Shown: in pieces, positions 26,401 to 35,562 of the stretch
Layout: every line of letters starts with the position of its first letter
How positions within the stretch are numbered: the first letter of the stretch is position 1
Assembly (NCBI RefSeq): GCF_003054325.1
Contig: NZ_QBKU01000001.1
Coordinates: forward strand, 62,001-126,000
Direction: 5' to 3'
DNA: 64,000 nucleotides
Source of the DNA: Sulfitobacter mediterraneus
GTDB lineage: Bacteria; Pseudomonadota; Alphaproteobacteria; Rhodobacterales; Rhodobacteraceae
Position numbers and translations under genes: made by a program
Notes under the pieces: generated by a model
Seen by the model: the letters and a program-made list of their open reading frames with translations, nothing else
What the model was told of the DNA's origin: nothing
Databases searched by the model: none

Positions 26401-26922
26401 ACTGCGCTAAAGAGATTCGTTCTGCCGCTCGCTACGGCCCAAAACACCAGCCCGGCCAACCCAATCGAAACTTTTTTTATTTCAAAACCTGCCGCAAAAC
26501 GGCAACAAACGAACTCAAACGGGCCGCCCAAAAGCGCCGCAAATAGCGCTGGATACTGGCGGGGTTATCTGCTCGCCATAAGGCAGCTTGCCCGAAAACG
26601 ACACATCAGTGGTCAGAATTGGCGCTCAGGGAATGAAACCGGGATTGGCGCAGTATTGCGCAACTCCGCTCACAAAATGCACCAAAATCCGAAGAGGCAC
26701 ATCGCTGCCACTCAACCGCAATTTGCAGGTTCAATTGACCCCGTTGTTGATCGCACAAGATACCGTGATGGGCTTGACGCCACGGGCCTGTGTGTTTGAC
26801 TATCGGAATGCAACCGCGACAGCGGGCCAGAAAAGCAGGAAAACTGTATCATCTGGCGCCATCAAATTGGCGTCACAAAGGGCGGCTCACCGAGATCGCC
26901 ACCGACAACAGAGAGGAAGACC
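26401..26922. other. 522-base gap without a convincing gene
   Basis: Sequence is more AT-rich than its surroundings. It holds an imperfect palindrome GCGCA-GTAT-TGCGC (26649-26662) within CAGTATTGCGCAAC, a string that recurs with one extra T upstream of the benzoate ligase gene (37927-37941). It presumably carries the promoter of the downstream binding-protein gene. A 112-codon frame at 26588-26926 runs past the downstream start and looks random. Confidence 0.6.
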
Positions 26923-28599
26923 ATGAGTTATTTGACACGCACCGGAAAGCCACTGCCGCAATCGATCCACGATTCCGCAGAAGCCGCCAAGAAAGATCCG
27001 GTCAACCGCCGCGAGTTCCTGGCCTTGGCCAGCGCATTCGGCGCAACCGCCGCCACCGCCTATTCCATGATCGGCATGGCAGCACCCGCAAATGCCGCAG
27101 CCCACGCCAACATCAAGCCGGGCGGCACCGTCCGCATGCAGATGGAAGTCCGCGCGCTGAAAGATCCACGCACATATGACTGGTCACAGATCGCGAACTT
27201 CTCGCGTGGTTGGCTGGAATACCTGGCGATCTGGGAAAACGACGGTTCATTCACCCCTGCCCTTCTGGAAAGCTGGGAAATCAACGATGATGCCACCGAA
27301 TACACATTGAACGTCCGCAAAGGCGTCAAGTGGAACAACGGTGACGACTTCACCGCCGAAGATGTTGCCCGCAACATCACAGCATGGTGTGACAAATCCG
27401 TTGAAGGCAACTCCATGGCGGGCCGTTTTGCGACCCTCATCGACGAAGCCACAGGCAAAGCCATCGAAGGCGCCATTCAGGTTGTCGACAGCCACACTGT
27501 GAAACTGATGCTGCCTGCATCCGACATCACGCTGATCCCAGGCATGGCCGACTATCCAGCGGCGATTGTGCACAGCTCGTTCACCGCAGACAGCATGCTG
27601 GACAACCCAATCGGCACCGGCCCTTACCTGCCCGAAACGCTCGAAGTCGGCGTCAAAGGTGTGCTGGTCAAGAACCCTGACCACACATGGTGGGGCACAG
27701 AAATCACCGGCGGACCTTTCATCGACCGTCTGGAGTATATCGACTACGGCACCGATCCATCCGCATGGATCGCCGCAGCCGAAGCCGAAGAGGTTGATGG
27801 TTTCTATTCCATGGAAGGCGAATACATTGACATCATGTCGACGCTGGACGGCTGGGTCGAAAACTCCATCGCGACCGCCGCGACAATCGTTATTCGTCCC
27901 AACCAGCTGGCCGAAGTTGACGGCAAACAGCCTTATGCAGACAAACGTGTGCGCCAGGCGATTGGCATGGCCGTAGACAACGAAGTGCTGCTGGAACTGG
28001 GTTATGGCGGCCGCGGGATCGTTGCGGAAAACCACCACGTTGGTCCGATGCACCCGGAGTATGCCGAACTGCCTGCACGCAAGGTTGATCCGGCCGCCGC
28101 CAAGGCGCTGATGGACGAAGCCGGCATGGCCGACTTTGAGCACGAGCTGATGTCGATCGACGATGCGTGGCGCAAAGACACCACCGATGCCGTTGCGGCG
28201 CAGTTGCGTGACGCAGGTATCAAGGTCAAGCGGACCATCCTGCCCGGCTCTACCTTCTGGAACGACTGGTCCAAGTACCCGTTCTCATCCACGAACTGGA
28301 ACGCGCGCCCCTTGGGTGTGCAGGTATGGGCACTTGCCTATCGTTCCGGTGAGGCATGGAACGAATTTGGCTATGCCAGCGAAGAGTTCGACGGCCTGCT
28401 GACAGAAGCGCTGGCAACAGCCGACGTTGAAAAGCGCCGTGCGATCATGGCCAAAGGTCAGGCTCTCATGCAGGAAGACGGCGTAACGATCCAGCCATAC
28501 TGGCGCTCACTGTACAACCACACCAAAGAAGGTCTGGTTGGCGCAGCTCACCACATCGGCTTTGAATATCACCCAGCACGGATGGGTTGGTCTGCGTAA
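26923..28599 (+). CDS. Tat-exported ABC substrate-binding protein (family 5)
   Basis: 558-residue extracellular solute-binding protein of the peptide/nickel/opine class. The N terminus has a twin-arginine signal ([19 protein letters not shown], Arg29-Arg30) and a likely cleavage site after ANA near residue 59. Mature motifs include [37 protein letters not shown], typical of DppA/OppA-like proteins. No permease or ATPase genes adjoin it; a terminator follows. Its position in the aromatic island hints at uptake of an aromatic-derived compound, but that is speculative. Confidence 0.9.
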   Translation: MSYLTRTGKPLPQSIHDSAEAAKKDPVNRREFLALASAFGATAATAYSMIGMAAPANAAAHANIKPGGTVRMQMEVRALKDPRTYDWSQIANFSRGWLEYLAIWENDGSFTPALLESWEINDDATEYTLNVRKGVKWNNGDDFTAEDVARNITAWCDKSVEGNSMAGRFATLIDEATGKAIEGAIQVVDSHTVKLMLPASDITLIPGMADYPAAIVHSSFTADSMLDNPIGTGPYLPETLEVGVKGVLVKNPDHTWWGTEITGGPFIDRLEYIDYGTDPSAWIAAAEAEEVDGFYSMEGEYIDIMSTLDGWVENSIATAATIVIRPNQLAEVDGKQPYADKRVRQAIGMAVDNEVLLELGYGGRGIVAENHHVGPMHPEYAELPARKVDPAAAKALMDEAGMADFEHELMSIDDAWRKDTTDAVAAQLRDAGIKVKRTILPGSTFWNDWSKYPFSSTNWNARPLGVQVWALAYRSGEAWNEFGYASEEFDGLLTEALATADVEKRRAIMAKGQALMQEDGVTIQPYWRSLYNHTKEGLVGAAHHIGFEYHPARMGWSA

Positions 28600-28620
28600 A
28601 CACGCTGATCCCAGACATTG

Positions 28621-28650
28621 AAAAAGGCCGCGCATGTCGCGGCCTTTTTT
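28621..28650. terminator. Bidirectional terminator between convergent genes
   Basis: AAAAAGGCCGCG-CATGT-CGCGGCCTTTTTT: a symmetric stem with A-tract and T-tract on opposite sides, serving the rightward binding-protein gene and the leftward 3HCDH-domain gene, which ends at 28649. Confidence 0.93.
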
Positions 28651-29155
28651 ATGCCCGCAGGGTGAGTTCCCGCAAAGTCTTGCCCTTGGGGAAATGCACC
28701 GCCCGCGCCAACACAGACAACGCCTTGGTATCCAGCAAGGACAACCGATCTAACGCTTGGACCAACGCGGCATTCATCGCCCGAACAATCTGTGCATCGC
28801 TGATCTCGCTCCGATCATCGCCGGCAAACCATGCCTCTTCGCGAAACATGTCCTCGATCAAAGGGTCAATGACCGCCCCGCCGCCACCGGGATAGCGATA
28901 GTAGCCAACGCCGCCCGATTTGCCGATGCGCCCTTCCGCCACCATGCGCGGCAAAATCGGCACTGGGCGGTTTGGATCGCGGGCAAGCACCTTTTCAAGC
29001 CCGATCAGATCCTGCGCTTCACATGGGCCCATGGTATAGCCCCAATCGCTCAGCGCCTCGTCCAGTTCCCATGGGGTGGTATGGCGATACATCAGCGCCT
29101 CGCCGGCCTGCCAAAACGCATCCTGCAAGACAATCGCCACATCAGCTCCGGTCAT
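28649..29155 (-). CDS. Stand-alone 3-hydroxyacyl-CoA dehydrogenase C-terminal domain
   Basis: 168 residues resembling only the C-terminal helical part of 3-hydroxyacyl-CoA dehydrogenases: DVAIVLQDAFWQAGEALMYRHTT, then WGYTMGPCEAQDLIGLEKVL and GRIGKSGGVGYYRYPGG. The NAD-binding Rossmann domain is absent, and the frame begins properly at an ATG overlapping the boxR stop, so it is not merely a broken 5' end. It may be a subunit, a CoA-binding partner, or a remnant retained in the box operon. Confidence 0.78.
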   Translation of the reverse strand: MTGADVAIVLQDAFWQAGEALMYRHTTPWELDEALSDWGYTMGPCEAQDLIGLEKVLARDPNRPVPILPRMVAEGRIGKSGGVGYYRYPGGGGAVIDPLIEDMFREEAWFAGDDRSEISDAQIVRAMNAALVQALDRLSLLDTKALSVLARAVHFPKGKTLRELTLRA

Positions 29156-30039
29156 TTTGCGCCGTCTAGGAAGCGATACTTCGCGATCACCGCGAGCAGG
29201 TCATTGGCCGACGACCGCACCGCGCGATTGGTTGTGTTCACCTGCGCCTCGGCCTGTTGGTAAAGCGGTATCCGGCTTTCTAACAGAGTCTTGAGATGCG
29301 CCATCGCCGCTGGATTGCCCTCCATTGGACGCAGATCACCTTGCCCGCGCACGCGCTGCATATGCTCTGCCGGGCTGGTCTTGATCCAGACGGTGTGAAA
29401 CCGCTCAAGCAGGCGGGCATAGGTATCCGGCTGTGCCACGATCCCGCCCGCGACGGCAAGGATCATCTTGTCATGTTTGGCCGATGCCCGCTCCAGCGCT
29501 TCGGCCTCCAGCTTGCGATAACCATCCTCGCCATAAAACGCCATCACCTCGGCCAGTGGCATATCCGTGTCTGCCTCGATATCGTGGTTCAGCTCAACAA
29601 ACGGGATGCCAAGCGCCTCGCCAGCCATCCGGCCAAGGGTCGATTTGCCTGCCCCGCGCAGCCCGATCAAACAGATCCGCCCCGCCCGCATGACCTTGGG
29701 GTTTTGCGGCGCCAGCAACCCGCAAACCTGCTGTTGCACCTGCGGCGGCGCTTGCCGGAACAAGGCAGTGATCCGCTCGGCCTCGTGGTCCATCGGCATG
29801 CCTTCGGCCAATAGTGCCTCGATCCGCAGATCAAGGGCACTGGCCACCCGTTGCAACAGCAGTACCGAAATATTGCCCTCGCCGGCCTCCAACTGCGCCA
29901 GATAGCGCGGTGAAACGCCGGACATCTCGGACAAGACCCGCCGCGACAAGCCGCGCAGTTTACGGGCCTCGGCCACGCGGGCGGCCAGACGGGCAATCAA
30001 CGCACCGCCAATGTCTTCTGAGGGGGAAAGGTCAGTCAT
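29152..30039 (-). CDS. boxR: BoxR: benzoyl-CoA-responsive regulator with shikimate-kinase-like domain
   Basis: 295 residues. N-terminal XRE-type HTH (about 20-72: LRGLSRRVLSEMSGVSPRYLAQLEAG), then a shikimate-kinase-like domain with Walker A GLRGAGKST (126-134) and AVAGGIV. This fusion is diagnostic of BzdR/BoxR, which represses benzoate genes until benzoyl-CoA binds. ATG at 30039 follows GGGGGAAAG; an in-frame start 75 bases upstream is less likely. It is on the same strand as the box genes, downstream of them. Confidence 0.95.
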   Translation of the reverse strand: MTDLSPSEDIGGALIARLAARVAEARKLRGLSRRVLSEMSGVSPRYLAQLEAGEGNISVLLLQRVASALDLRIEALLAEGMPMDHEAERITALFRQAPPQVQQQVCGLLAPQNPKVMRAGRICLIGLRGAGKSTLGRMAGEALGIPFVELNHDIEADTDMPLAEVMAFYGEDGYRKLEAEALERASAKHDKMILAVAGGIVAQPDTYARLLERFHTVWIKTSPAEHMQRVRGQGDLRPMEGNPAAMAHLKTLLESRIPLYQQAEAQVNTTNRAVRSSANDLLAVIAKYRFLDGAK

Positions 30040-30119
30040 GAATCCAAAGGGGTGATTAAGAACAATACTGCATCGTTGCCTGTGATTTTGCGAAAAACAA
30101 TCCTTGGAACGCACATTGA

Positions 30120-30133
30120 TGCATTATTCCGCA
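30120..30133. promoter_or_regulatory. Weak candidate BoxR site before boxR
   Basis: TGCATTATTCCGCA shares the TGCATTAT half and a GCA end with the stronger sites upstream of boxC and the benzoate ligase. It overlaps the 3' end of the thioesterase gene, about 80 bases before boxR, where an autoregulatory site would be expected. The right half is imperfect. Confidence 0.3.
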
Positions 30134-30549
30134 CGCAGGCGCGGCTCAATCACGGCCCGAAACTCTGCGGGCGCCGATTGGCTTTTGAATTGATCGGCAA
30201 TGATAAACACACAGGTGAACCGCCCCTCGAAACAAAGCAGATCATTCTGCCGCCCCTTCACCGCAAAGGTGATCGACTTGTCCCCCAGCCGGGTTGGGTA
30301 CGTCTCACACAGCAGCTTGTGGCGCGGCGTCACGGGGCTGCGAAAATCCATCGACATGTTGACAAAAGGCGTACCGACATTGCGGTCGATCTCCATCTGG
30401 AACCAACCGTCACCATCCAGATGCGCCTCCCACCATGCATTGATCGCATCCAGTGCAAAGTACGGCAGCCGCGCGGTATAGGCGATGCGGGCCGGGTCAC
30501 AATCGGCCCAGGTGACATTGACCGGATGCACAAAATTGTCGTCGCTCAC
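30124..30549 (-). CDS. Hotdog-fold acyl-CoA thioesterase (4HBT type)
   Basis: 141 residues starting at a GTG directly after the boxA stop. The N terminus VNVTWADCDPARIAYTARLPYF, containing the catalytic-type aspartate (Asp17), and DAINAWWEAH fit the 4-hydroxybenzoyl-CoA thioesterase family. Thioesterases in box operons are thought to release benzoate or dead-end CoA esters so that CoA is not sequestered. Precise substrate unproven. Confidence 0.88.
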   Translation of the reverse strand: MSDDNFVHPVNVTWADCDPARIAYTARLPYFALDAINAWWEAHLDGDGWFQMEIDRNVGTPFVNMSMDFRSPVTPRHKLLCETYPTRLGDKSITFAVKGRQNDLLCFEGRFTCVFIIADQFKSQSAPAEFRAVIEPRLRAE

Positions 30550-31728
30550 TTAATAGGTCTCCACGTGATAACGGCCCTCGTCGCGCATCACATCGCGCAG
30601 CGCGGTCCATTGCTGACCAATGCTTTCGGCGATGGAGGTCATGGCAAGCTCAACCCCCTCTTCCATCCCCCGCAGGCCGCAGATGTAGATATGGGTCCGG
30701 TCATCGCCCAGCATCTCGGCAACCTCGTCCTGTTCGGACACGATCCGGTCCTGCACATATTCCTTGTCCGCATCCGGCAGGCGGCTGAACACCAGATGTT
30801 GGCGCAGGATCTTTTCCGGGATCTTCTTGAGCGGTCCGAAATACGGCAGGCTTTCAGGTGTGCGCGCACCAAAGAACATGGTCATGCCCCCGGTGGCCCC
30901 GCCACGTTGCCGCTGCATGGTGAATGCCCGCATCGGCGCGGATCCAGTGCCGGTGCAAATCAACAAGAGCCGGGCATTGGGATCATTCGGCATCAGGAAA
31001 GTAGATCCAAACGGGCCTGTGACCTCCACCTCTGAGCCTTGCTCAAGATCGCACAGATAGTTGGACGCCAGCCCGCCATCTTCGCGTTTCACGGTCAGCG
31101 AGATATTGTGATAGCCGGGGCGCTCCCCGTCGCGGGGGCTGGACACGGAATAGAGCCGCGGCAAATGCGCCTTGCCTTCCGCATCTTGCCCCGGTGGAAT
31201 GATGCCGACCGACTGCCCCTCTAGCACGGGAAACGGCAATGCACCGGGGTCTAGAATGATATGGCGCACATCGTGGCTTGGATCATCCGTCAGGCGGTAG
31301 TTGCCCTGCACCTTCATCTTGGCCGGCTTGCCCAATGTGTACATATTGACCGCTGGTTTCGCCGCTGTCAGCGGCGCACGCGCTTTGCCGCCCGCACCCT
31401 TATGCGCCTCGGCCAACAACGCGGCAATCGGATCGGCTTCCCCCTCATCGCCCCCCGCTGGTGCCGCTTCTATCTCGGCCTGCTCGGGCAGCTCGTCAAA
31501 TTCATACTGTTCTTCTAAGGTGTAGGGCGTTTCGACCACCCGCCATTCGTCAATGGACCCCGTGGGACAAACCGGAATGCAATCCATACAGAAATTGCAA
31601 ACATCTGCGTTCACCACAACGTTGTTGTCGTCATGTTCAATTGCCCCGATGGGGCAGGTCATCTCGCAAGTGTAGCAACGGATACAGATCTCGGGATCAA
31701 TCAAATGCTGTTTGACGGGGGTGGTCAT
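30550..31728 (-). CDS. boxA: Benzoyl-CoA 2,3-epoxidase reductase component BoxA
   Basis: 392 residues. Two ferredoxin-type 4Fe-4S motifs lie at the N terminus: Cys15/18/21/25 (CIRCYTCEMTC) and Cys44/47/50/54 (CNFCMDCIPVC). An acidic linker leads to a ferredoxin-NADP reductase-like module with RLYSVSS (FAD) and LICTGTGSAPMRAF (NADPH). BoxA delivers electrons to BoxB for aerobic epoxidation of benzoyl-CoA. The start at MTTPVKQHLID was preferred over an ATG four codons upstream. Confidence 0.96.
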   Translation of the reverse strand: MTTPVKQHLIDPEICIRCYTCEMTCPIGAIEHDDNNVVVNADVCNFCMDCIPVCPTGSIDEWRVVETPYTLEEQYEFDELPEQAEIEAAPAGGDEGEADPIAALLAEAHKGAGGKARAPLTAAKPAVNMYTLGKPAKMKVQGNYRLTDDPSHDVRHIILDPGALPFPVLEGQSVGIIPPGQDAEGKAHLPRLYSVSSPRDGERPGYHNISLTVKREDGGLASNYLCDLEQGSEVEVTGPFGSTFLMPNDPNARLLLICTGTGSAPMRAFTMQRQRGGATGGMTMFFGARTPESLPYFGPLKKIPEKILRQHLVFSRLPDADKEYVQDRIVSEQDEVAEMLGDDRTHIYICGLRGMEEGVELAMTSIAESIGQQWTALRDVMRDEGRYHVETY

Positions 31729-31750
31729 AGGCTCTCCCATTCATCAAAAG

Positions 31751-31804
31751 AAGGGCGGGGTCACCCCCACCCTTGGTGTGCCGTCGGGCGGGACTCATCC
31801 CGCC
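31751..31804. repeat. Paired hairpins between boxB and boxA
   Basis: AAGGGCGGGG opposite CCCCACCCTT (31751-31774, one mismatch) and GGCGGGA-CTCA-TCCCGCC (31787-31804), followed by CCAAATTGTCAGG. The same two-stem arrangement and nearly the same flank occur between hmgA and fahA. It may protect the boxB message from degradation and set a higher BoxB level. Confidence 0.75.
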
Positions 31805-31810
31805 AAATTG

Positions 31811-33262
31811 TCAGGCCATGTGCAGTTTAACATACTCATAATCGCCCGGCTTGTTGTCGATCCCGACCTTGGGCGCAGCAATCCATGAGGCGTATTTGCC
31901 CGGCTCAAAACAAGGCACCATCAAGGATTGAATGAAATCACCATCCGCCTTGGTCGGCAGCCACTCTCCCTGCCGTTTTTGCCAGTCTTCCGCCGACAGG
32001 ATATTGCCATCGGGGTCAATCGCCACGGTGCTAAACACACCGATCTGGCGGTGGAACCCTTCGTGCGGCAGCTTCAGTTCAAACTCCACTCCGGATTTGG
32101 CAATCAGCTTGTTCCAGCGGCCAACCCCGCCCGCCGCATCGCGCACATAGTCATCGCGCAGGCGCATGTTGATCGCGGTCAATGCAGGCACATCTTCGGT
32201 CAGGATCTTGCCATCCTTGATCGAGGTCACCGGATAGGTCGCATCATTCAGCTTGTGATCATCATCAATCCGCTGCTCCATATAGCGGCCCTTGATGCCC
32301 GAGTTGAACGCATTGGCGGCGTTGGTGGACACTTCCTGACCAAACAGATCCAGGGAAAGCGTATAATGCAGGTTCAGCTTTTTCTGGATCGTCGGCAGGT
32401 CAATCACCCCAAGATCACGGATTTTGTTGATATCGTAAGGATCGGTGATGCCATTGGCGTTCATCGCCTCAATAGTTGCCTGAATGGTCCGGCCCACGCC
32501 TGTCTCGCCGACAAACATGTGATGCGCCTCTTCGGTCAGCATAAACCGGCAGGTGCGTGACAGCGGATCGAACCCAGACTGCGCAAGGCTTTCCAGCTGC
32601 ATCTTGCCATCACGGTCGGTGAAATAGGTAAACATAAAGAACGACAGCCAATCGGGCGTTTCCTCGTTGAACGCACCCAACATGCGCGGCGCATCCTCAG
32701 ACCCGGAGGAGCGCACCAACAGATCGTTTGCCTCTTCGCGGCCATCGCGGCCAAAGTACTTTTGCAGAAGATAAACCATCGCCCAAAGGTGACGGCCCTC
32801 TTCGACATTCACCTGAAACAGGTTGCGCATGTCATAAAGGGATGGCGCCGTCAGACCAAGAAACCGCTGTTGTTCCACCGAACCCGGCTCGGTGTCGCCC
32901 TGAATGACGATCAAACGTTTGAGCATATTGCGATACTCGCCCGGCACCTCCTGCCACGCCTTTTCGCCAAGGTGTTCCCCCATCGGGATCTTGCGATCCT
33001 CAACCGCCGGTGCCAACAACACGCCCCAGCGATACTCCGGCATTTTCACATAGTCGAACTTCGCCCAGCCCTTGGGATCAACGCTCACCGCAGTGCGCAG
33101 ATAGACCATGCTTTCCTGAAAGTTCTGCGGGATCAGATCATTCCACCAGTTGATGTAACCGGGGTGCCATTTTTCCAGCGCCTTGAGCACCTTCTTGTCC
33201 TCGGACAGCCCGACATTGTTCGGGATTTGCGTGTCATAACTTACGTTGATCAGATCGAGCAT
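31811..33262 (-). CDS. boxB: Benzoyl-CoA 2,3-epoxidase oxygenase component BoxB
   Basis: 483-residue di-iron oxygenase that forms 2,3-epoxybenzoyl-CoA. Iron ligands are expected from EEGRH (Glu155, His158) and EEAHH (244-248), embedded in four-helix segments. The start MLDLINVSYDTQIPNNVGL is the usual BoxB N terminus, with AAAAGGAA before the ATG. It lies between boxC (upstream) and boxA, each separated by a gap with hairpins. Confidence 0.96.
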   Translation of the reverse strand: MLDLINVSYDTQIPNNVGLSEDKKVLKALEKWHPGYINWWNDLIPQNFQESMVYLRTAVSVDPKGWAKFDYVKMPEYRWGVLLAPAVEDRKIPMGEHLGEKAWQEVPGEYRNMLKRLIVIQGDTEPGSVEQQRFLGLTAPSLYDMRNLFQVNVEEGRHLWAMVYLLQKYFGRDGREEANDLLVRSSGSEDAPRMLGAFNEETPDWLSFFMFTYFTDRDGKMQLESLAQSGFDPLSRTCRFMLTEEAHHMFVGETGVGRTIQATIEAMNANGITDPYDINKIRDLGVIDLPTIQKKLNLHYTLSLDLFGQEVSTNAANAFNSGIKGRYMEQRIDDDHKLNDATYPVTSIKDGKILTEDVPALTAINMRLRDDYVRDAAGGVGRWNKLIAKSGVEFELKLPHEGFHRQIGVFSTVAIDPDGNILSAEDWQKRQGEWLPTKADGDFIQSLMVPCFEPGKYASWIAAPKVGIDNKPGDYEYVKLHMA

Positions 33263-33290
33263 TGTCGAAGTTCCTTTTCAGTCTGGGCAT

Positions 33291-33311
33291 CGGAAACTTG
33301 AGCCGTTTCCG
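33291..33311. repeat. Hairpin between boxC and boxB
   Basis: CGGAAAC (33291-33297) pairs with GTTTCCG (33305-33311) around a 7-base loop, about 30 bases before the boxB ATG. No T-tract; likely an mRNA element. Confidence 0.55.
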
Positions 33312-33346
33312 GCCGGCCTCTTTCAAAGAAGCCGATCCATTGATGA

Positions 33347-35005
33347 TTACACACGTTCCATATTGTATTTACCGCGCACGCCGGTGCCGTAGCGTTGCAA
33401 GGCGCCCTCTTCACCAACTGCGTTGGGGCGCTGAAAAATCCAGTTCTGCCATGCCGTCAGGCGGCCAAAAATCCGGGTTTCCATGGTTTCGGGTCCGGCA
33501 AAGCGCAGATTGGCTTCCATTCCGGTCATGGCATCGGGGCTGAAACTGGCGCGTTCCTCCATAAACAGGCGCACCTCGTCCTCCCAATCAATGTCGTCAT
33601 AGGCGTAGGTGATCAGACCCAGCTCTTCGGCATCATCCGCCTCCAACGCCTCTCCGATAGAAGACTTCAACTTTTCCACCTGCTCCGGAGTGCCTAGAAA
33701 GCGGGTTTGCAAACGGGTCAGATCATTGCCCATCGGATAGGTGCCAAAGTTGCCAGTCGACAGTGTGACCGTTGCCAGCGCCCGGTTGTCGCCGTCAAAT
33801 TCCTCCAGCATCATATAGCTGCGGTCCACCGCCCACAGAAGTTCTGCCAAAGGTCCGGCAAAACACGATCCATGCTCCACGATCGCCACCAATGACCGCG
33901 AGGTCATGTCGATGCGTTTCAGCACCCGCTTCCAGTATTCCAGCACCTCATTGGCCAGCCAATGATCACGGTTGCCAAGCAGCAGCGCCTCATGCGCCAG
34001 CACGGCTTCAGGGTCGCCCTGGGTCTGGAACTCAATCAACCCCAGTTCTTTTTCATTGTTGCGCAGATGCAGGATCGCATCGTCCAATTCCCGCGCACAG
34101 CGTAGCATCCAATTCTCCGCGCCATTGGCGGTGAAGGCATCCATGTCTGCGGGCGCATCTGCGTCCGGCCCTTTGATCGTGATGGTGGCGCGGCTTTCCT
34201 CGCGGACCAATGCGACCTCGACGGTGGAATAGCTCACACCATCTTCGGCAAAACTGCGCGACAGCGCGGTCAATTCGATCCCCTCCGCCACATCGGCCTT
34301 TCCCGATTCTGCGGCCATCACCTGCGCCCGTTCCGCGACCTTTTCATCAAAGCTGGAGTTCGGGAATACCTCATCCACAAGCCGCCATTGCACGGCACGT
34401 TTGCCCTTCACGCCTTCTTCGATGGAACAAAACACATCCGCCAGATCGCGGCGCACCTTGCGCTTGTCCGTCACTCGGGTCAGCCCACCTGTGCCCGGCA
34501 AAACCGCCAGCAACGGCACCTCGGGCAAGGCCACAGAGGACGTGCTGTCATCGGTCAGCATGATGTGGTTGCACGCCAGAGCCAATTCATAACCGCCACC
34601 CGCGCAGGCCCCTTTGACCGCGCAGATATAGTTCTGACCGCTGTCGGCCTGTGCGGCCTCAAAGGTGTTGCGGGTCTCGTTGGTAAATTTACAAAAATTG
34701 ACCTTATGCGCATGCGCCGCGCCGCCCAGCATCCGGATGTTGGCCCCTGCACAGAACACCTTGTCCTTGGCCGAGCGCATGACCACCACTTTGACTTCGG
34801 GGTGTTCAAACCGCATCCGCTGCACCACGTCAGCCAGCTCGATATCGACACCCAGATCGTAGCTGTTCAGCTTCAACTCATAGCCGTCAAACAGCCCGCC
34901 CTTTTCGTCCACATCCATCGAAAGCCATGCAATCGGACCGTTATATTCGATTTTCCAATGCCGGTACTTGGACGGATCGGTCTGAAAGTCGATCACTTTG
35001 GTCAT
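33347..35005 (-). CDS. boxC: 2,3-epoxybenzoyl-CoA dihydrolase BoxC
   Basis: 552 residues. BoxC hydrolytically opens the epoxybenzoyl-CoA ring and releases formate, giving 3,4-dehydroadipyl-CoA semialdehyde. It is a large crotonase-superfamily protein: VFCAGANIRMLGGAAHAHKVNFCKF and CAVKGACAGGGYELALACNHIML, the oxyanion-hole regions, are visible in the first half. The second half is a further crotonase-like domain. ATG at 35005 (MTKVIDFQTDPSKY) is chosen over one five codons upstream. A palindrome lies 93 bases upstream. The aldehyde dehydrogenase BoxD is not in the window. Confidence 0.95.
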   Translation of the reverse strand: MTKVIDFQTDPSKYRHWKIEYNGPIAWLSMDVDEKGGLFDGYELKLNSYDLGVDIELADVVQRMRFEHPEVKVVVMRSAKDKVFCAGANIRMLGGAAHAHKVNFCKFTNETRNTFEAAQADSGQNYICAVKGACAGGGYELALACNHIMLTDDSTSSVALPEVPLLAVLPGTGGLTRVTDKRKVRRDLADVFCSIEEGVKGKRAVQWRLVDEVFPNSSFDEKVAERAQVMAAESGKADVAEGIELTALSRSFAEDGVSYSTVEVALVREESRATITIKGPDADAPADMDAFTANGAENWMLRCARELDDAILHLRNNEKELGLIEFQTQGDPEAVLAHEALLLGNRDHWLANEVLEYWKRVLKRIDMTSRSLVAIVEHGSCFAGPLAELLWAVDRSYMMLEEFDGDNRALATVTLSTGNFGTYPMGNDLTRLQTRFLGTPEQVEKLKSSIGEALEADDAEELGLITYAYDDIDWEDEVRLFMEERASFSPDAMTGMEANLRFAGPETMETRIFGRLTAWQNWIFQRPNAVGEEGALQRYGTGVRGKYNMERV

Positions 35006-35036
35006 CGGTGGTCCCCTCATGAATCAGTCGCATTGA

Positions 35037-35050
35037 TGCGATATAGTTCA
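35037..35050. promoter_or_regulatory. Second, weaker BoxR-like site upstream of boxC
   Basis: TGCGATATAGTTCA, 32 bases before the boxC ATG, resembles the neighbouring palindrome (TGCG start, TATAGT centre, TCA end) but with a shortened left half. Confidence 0.3.
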
Positions 35051-35097
35051 GAATACTTAGCGGAAATGGCAGGTAGTTACATTATTTTCGGGATAAC

Positions 35098-35113
35098 GTG
35101 AATTATAATGCAC
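35098..35113. promoter_or_regulatory. Candidate BoxR operator upstream of boxC
   Basis: GTGAATTATAATGCAC (minus strand GTGCATTATAATTCAC) is a near-perfect palindrome in the 110-base gap between DUF309 and boxC. It shares the GCATTATA core with sites before the TRAP operon and the benzoate ligase. BzdR/BoxR proteins recognise TGCA-type half sites, which these contain. Confidence 0.55.
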
Positions 35114-35115
35114 CA

Positions 35116-35562
35116 TCACTGGTCAATCAGGATCAAAGTCTCCTGCACCAACCGTTCCATCTTGGGCCGTTCCAACCCCAAAACCGGCAGTCCCATCGGA
35201 CAACGCGCAAGATGGGCCAGCACCATATCGCACAACCGCCGCGCCGCATTTGGGCGCTGCATCCGAATTTTGATCCGCGCATTGGCCAGTTGGATCAACG
35301 CCTGCGCCATGTCCCGCTCCGCCGACCATTCCGGTGTTTGCAGCCAGACCGCCTCAAGCACCTCGTGGCATTCCCAGAAATACCCGGCATCAAAATAGTC
35401 GAGCCCCGCCTGCCACGCGAGCGTCAGATGCAGTGCCTCCAACGGTGTTTGCGGGCCCACACTGGTCTTGATCTCTTCAAACCAGTCTTCGGGGTGACGT
35501 GCGTTCACCCCTGGCAAATAGGCGTGCGGAGGTCGCGGAATATGGGCGGGCCGATCAACCAA
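35116..35562 (-). CDS. DUF309 family protein
   Basis: 148 residues. There is no ATG near the conserved start, so a TTG at 35562 overlapping the hydrolase stop is taken as initiation; the protein then reads RPAHIPRPPHAYLPGVN. The DUF309 core is clear: LAWQAGLDYFDAGYFWECHEVLEAVWLQTPEWSAERD (about 47-83), then LIQLANARIKIR. These helical proteins with a conserved His-Glu pair (CHE) are of unknown function. It is nested in the aromatic operon and may be incidental. Confidence 0.8.
   Translation of the reverse strand: MVDRPAHIPRPPHAYLPGVNARHPEDWFEEIKTSVGPQTPLEALHLTLAWQAGLDYFDAGYFWECHEVLEAVWLQTPEWSAERDMAQALIQLANARIKIRMQRPNAARRLCDMVLAHLARCPMGLPVLGLERPKMERLVQETLILIDQ

Noticed and set aside
26588-26926. 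112-codon frame in the gap before the binding-protein gene
   Set aside because: Runs four bases past the true downstream start, random-looking composition, no ribosome site.
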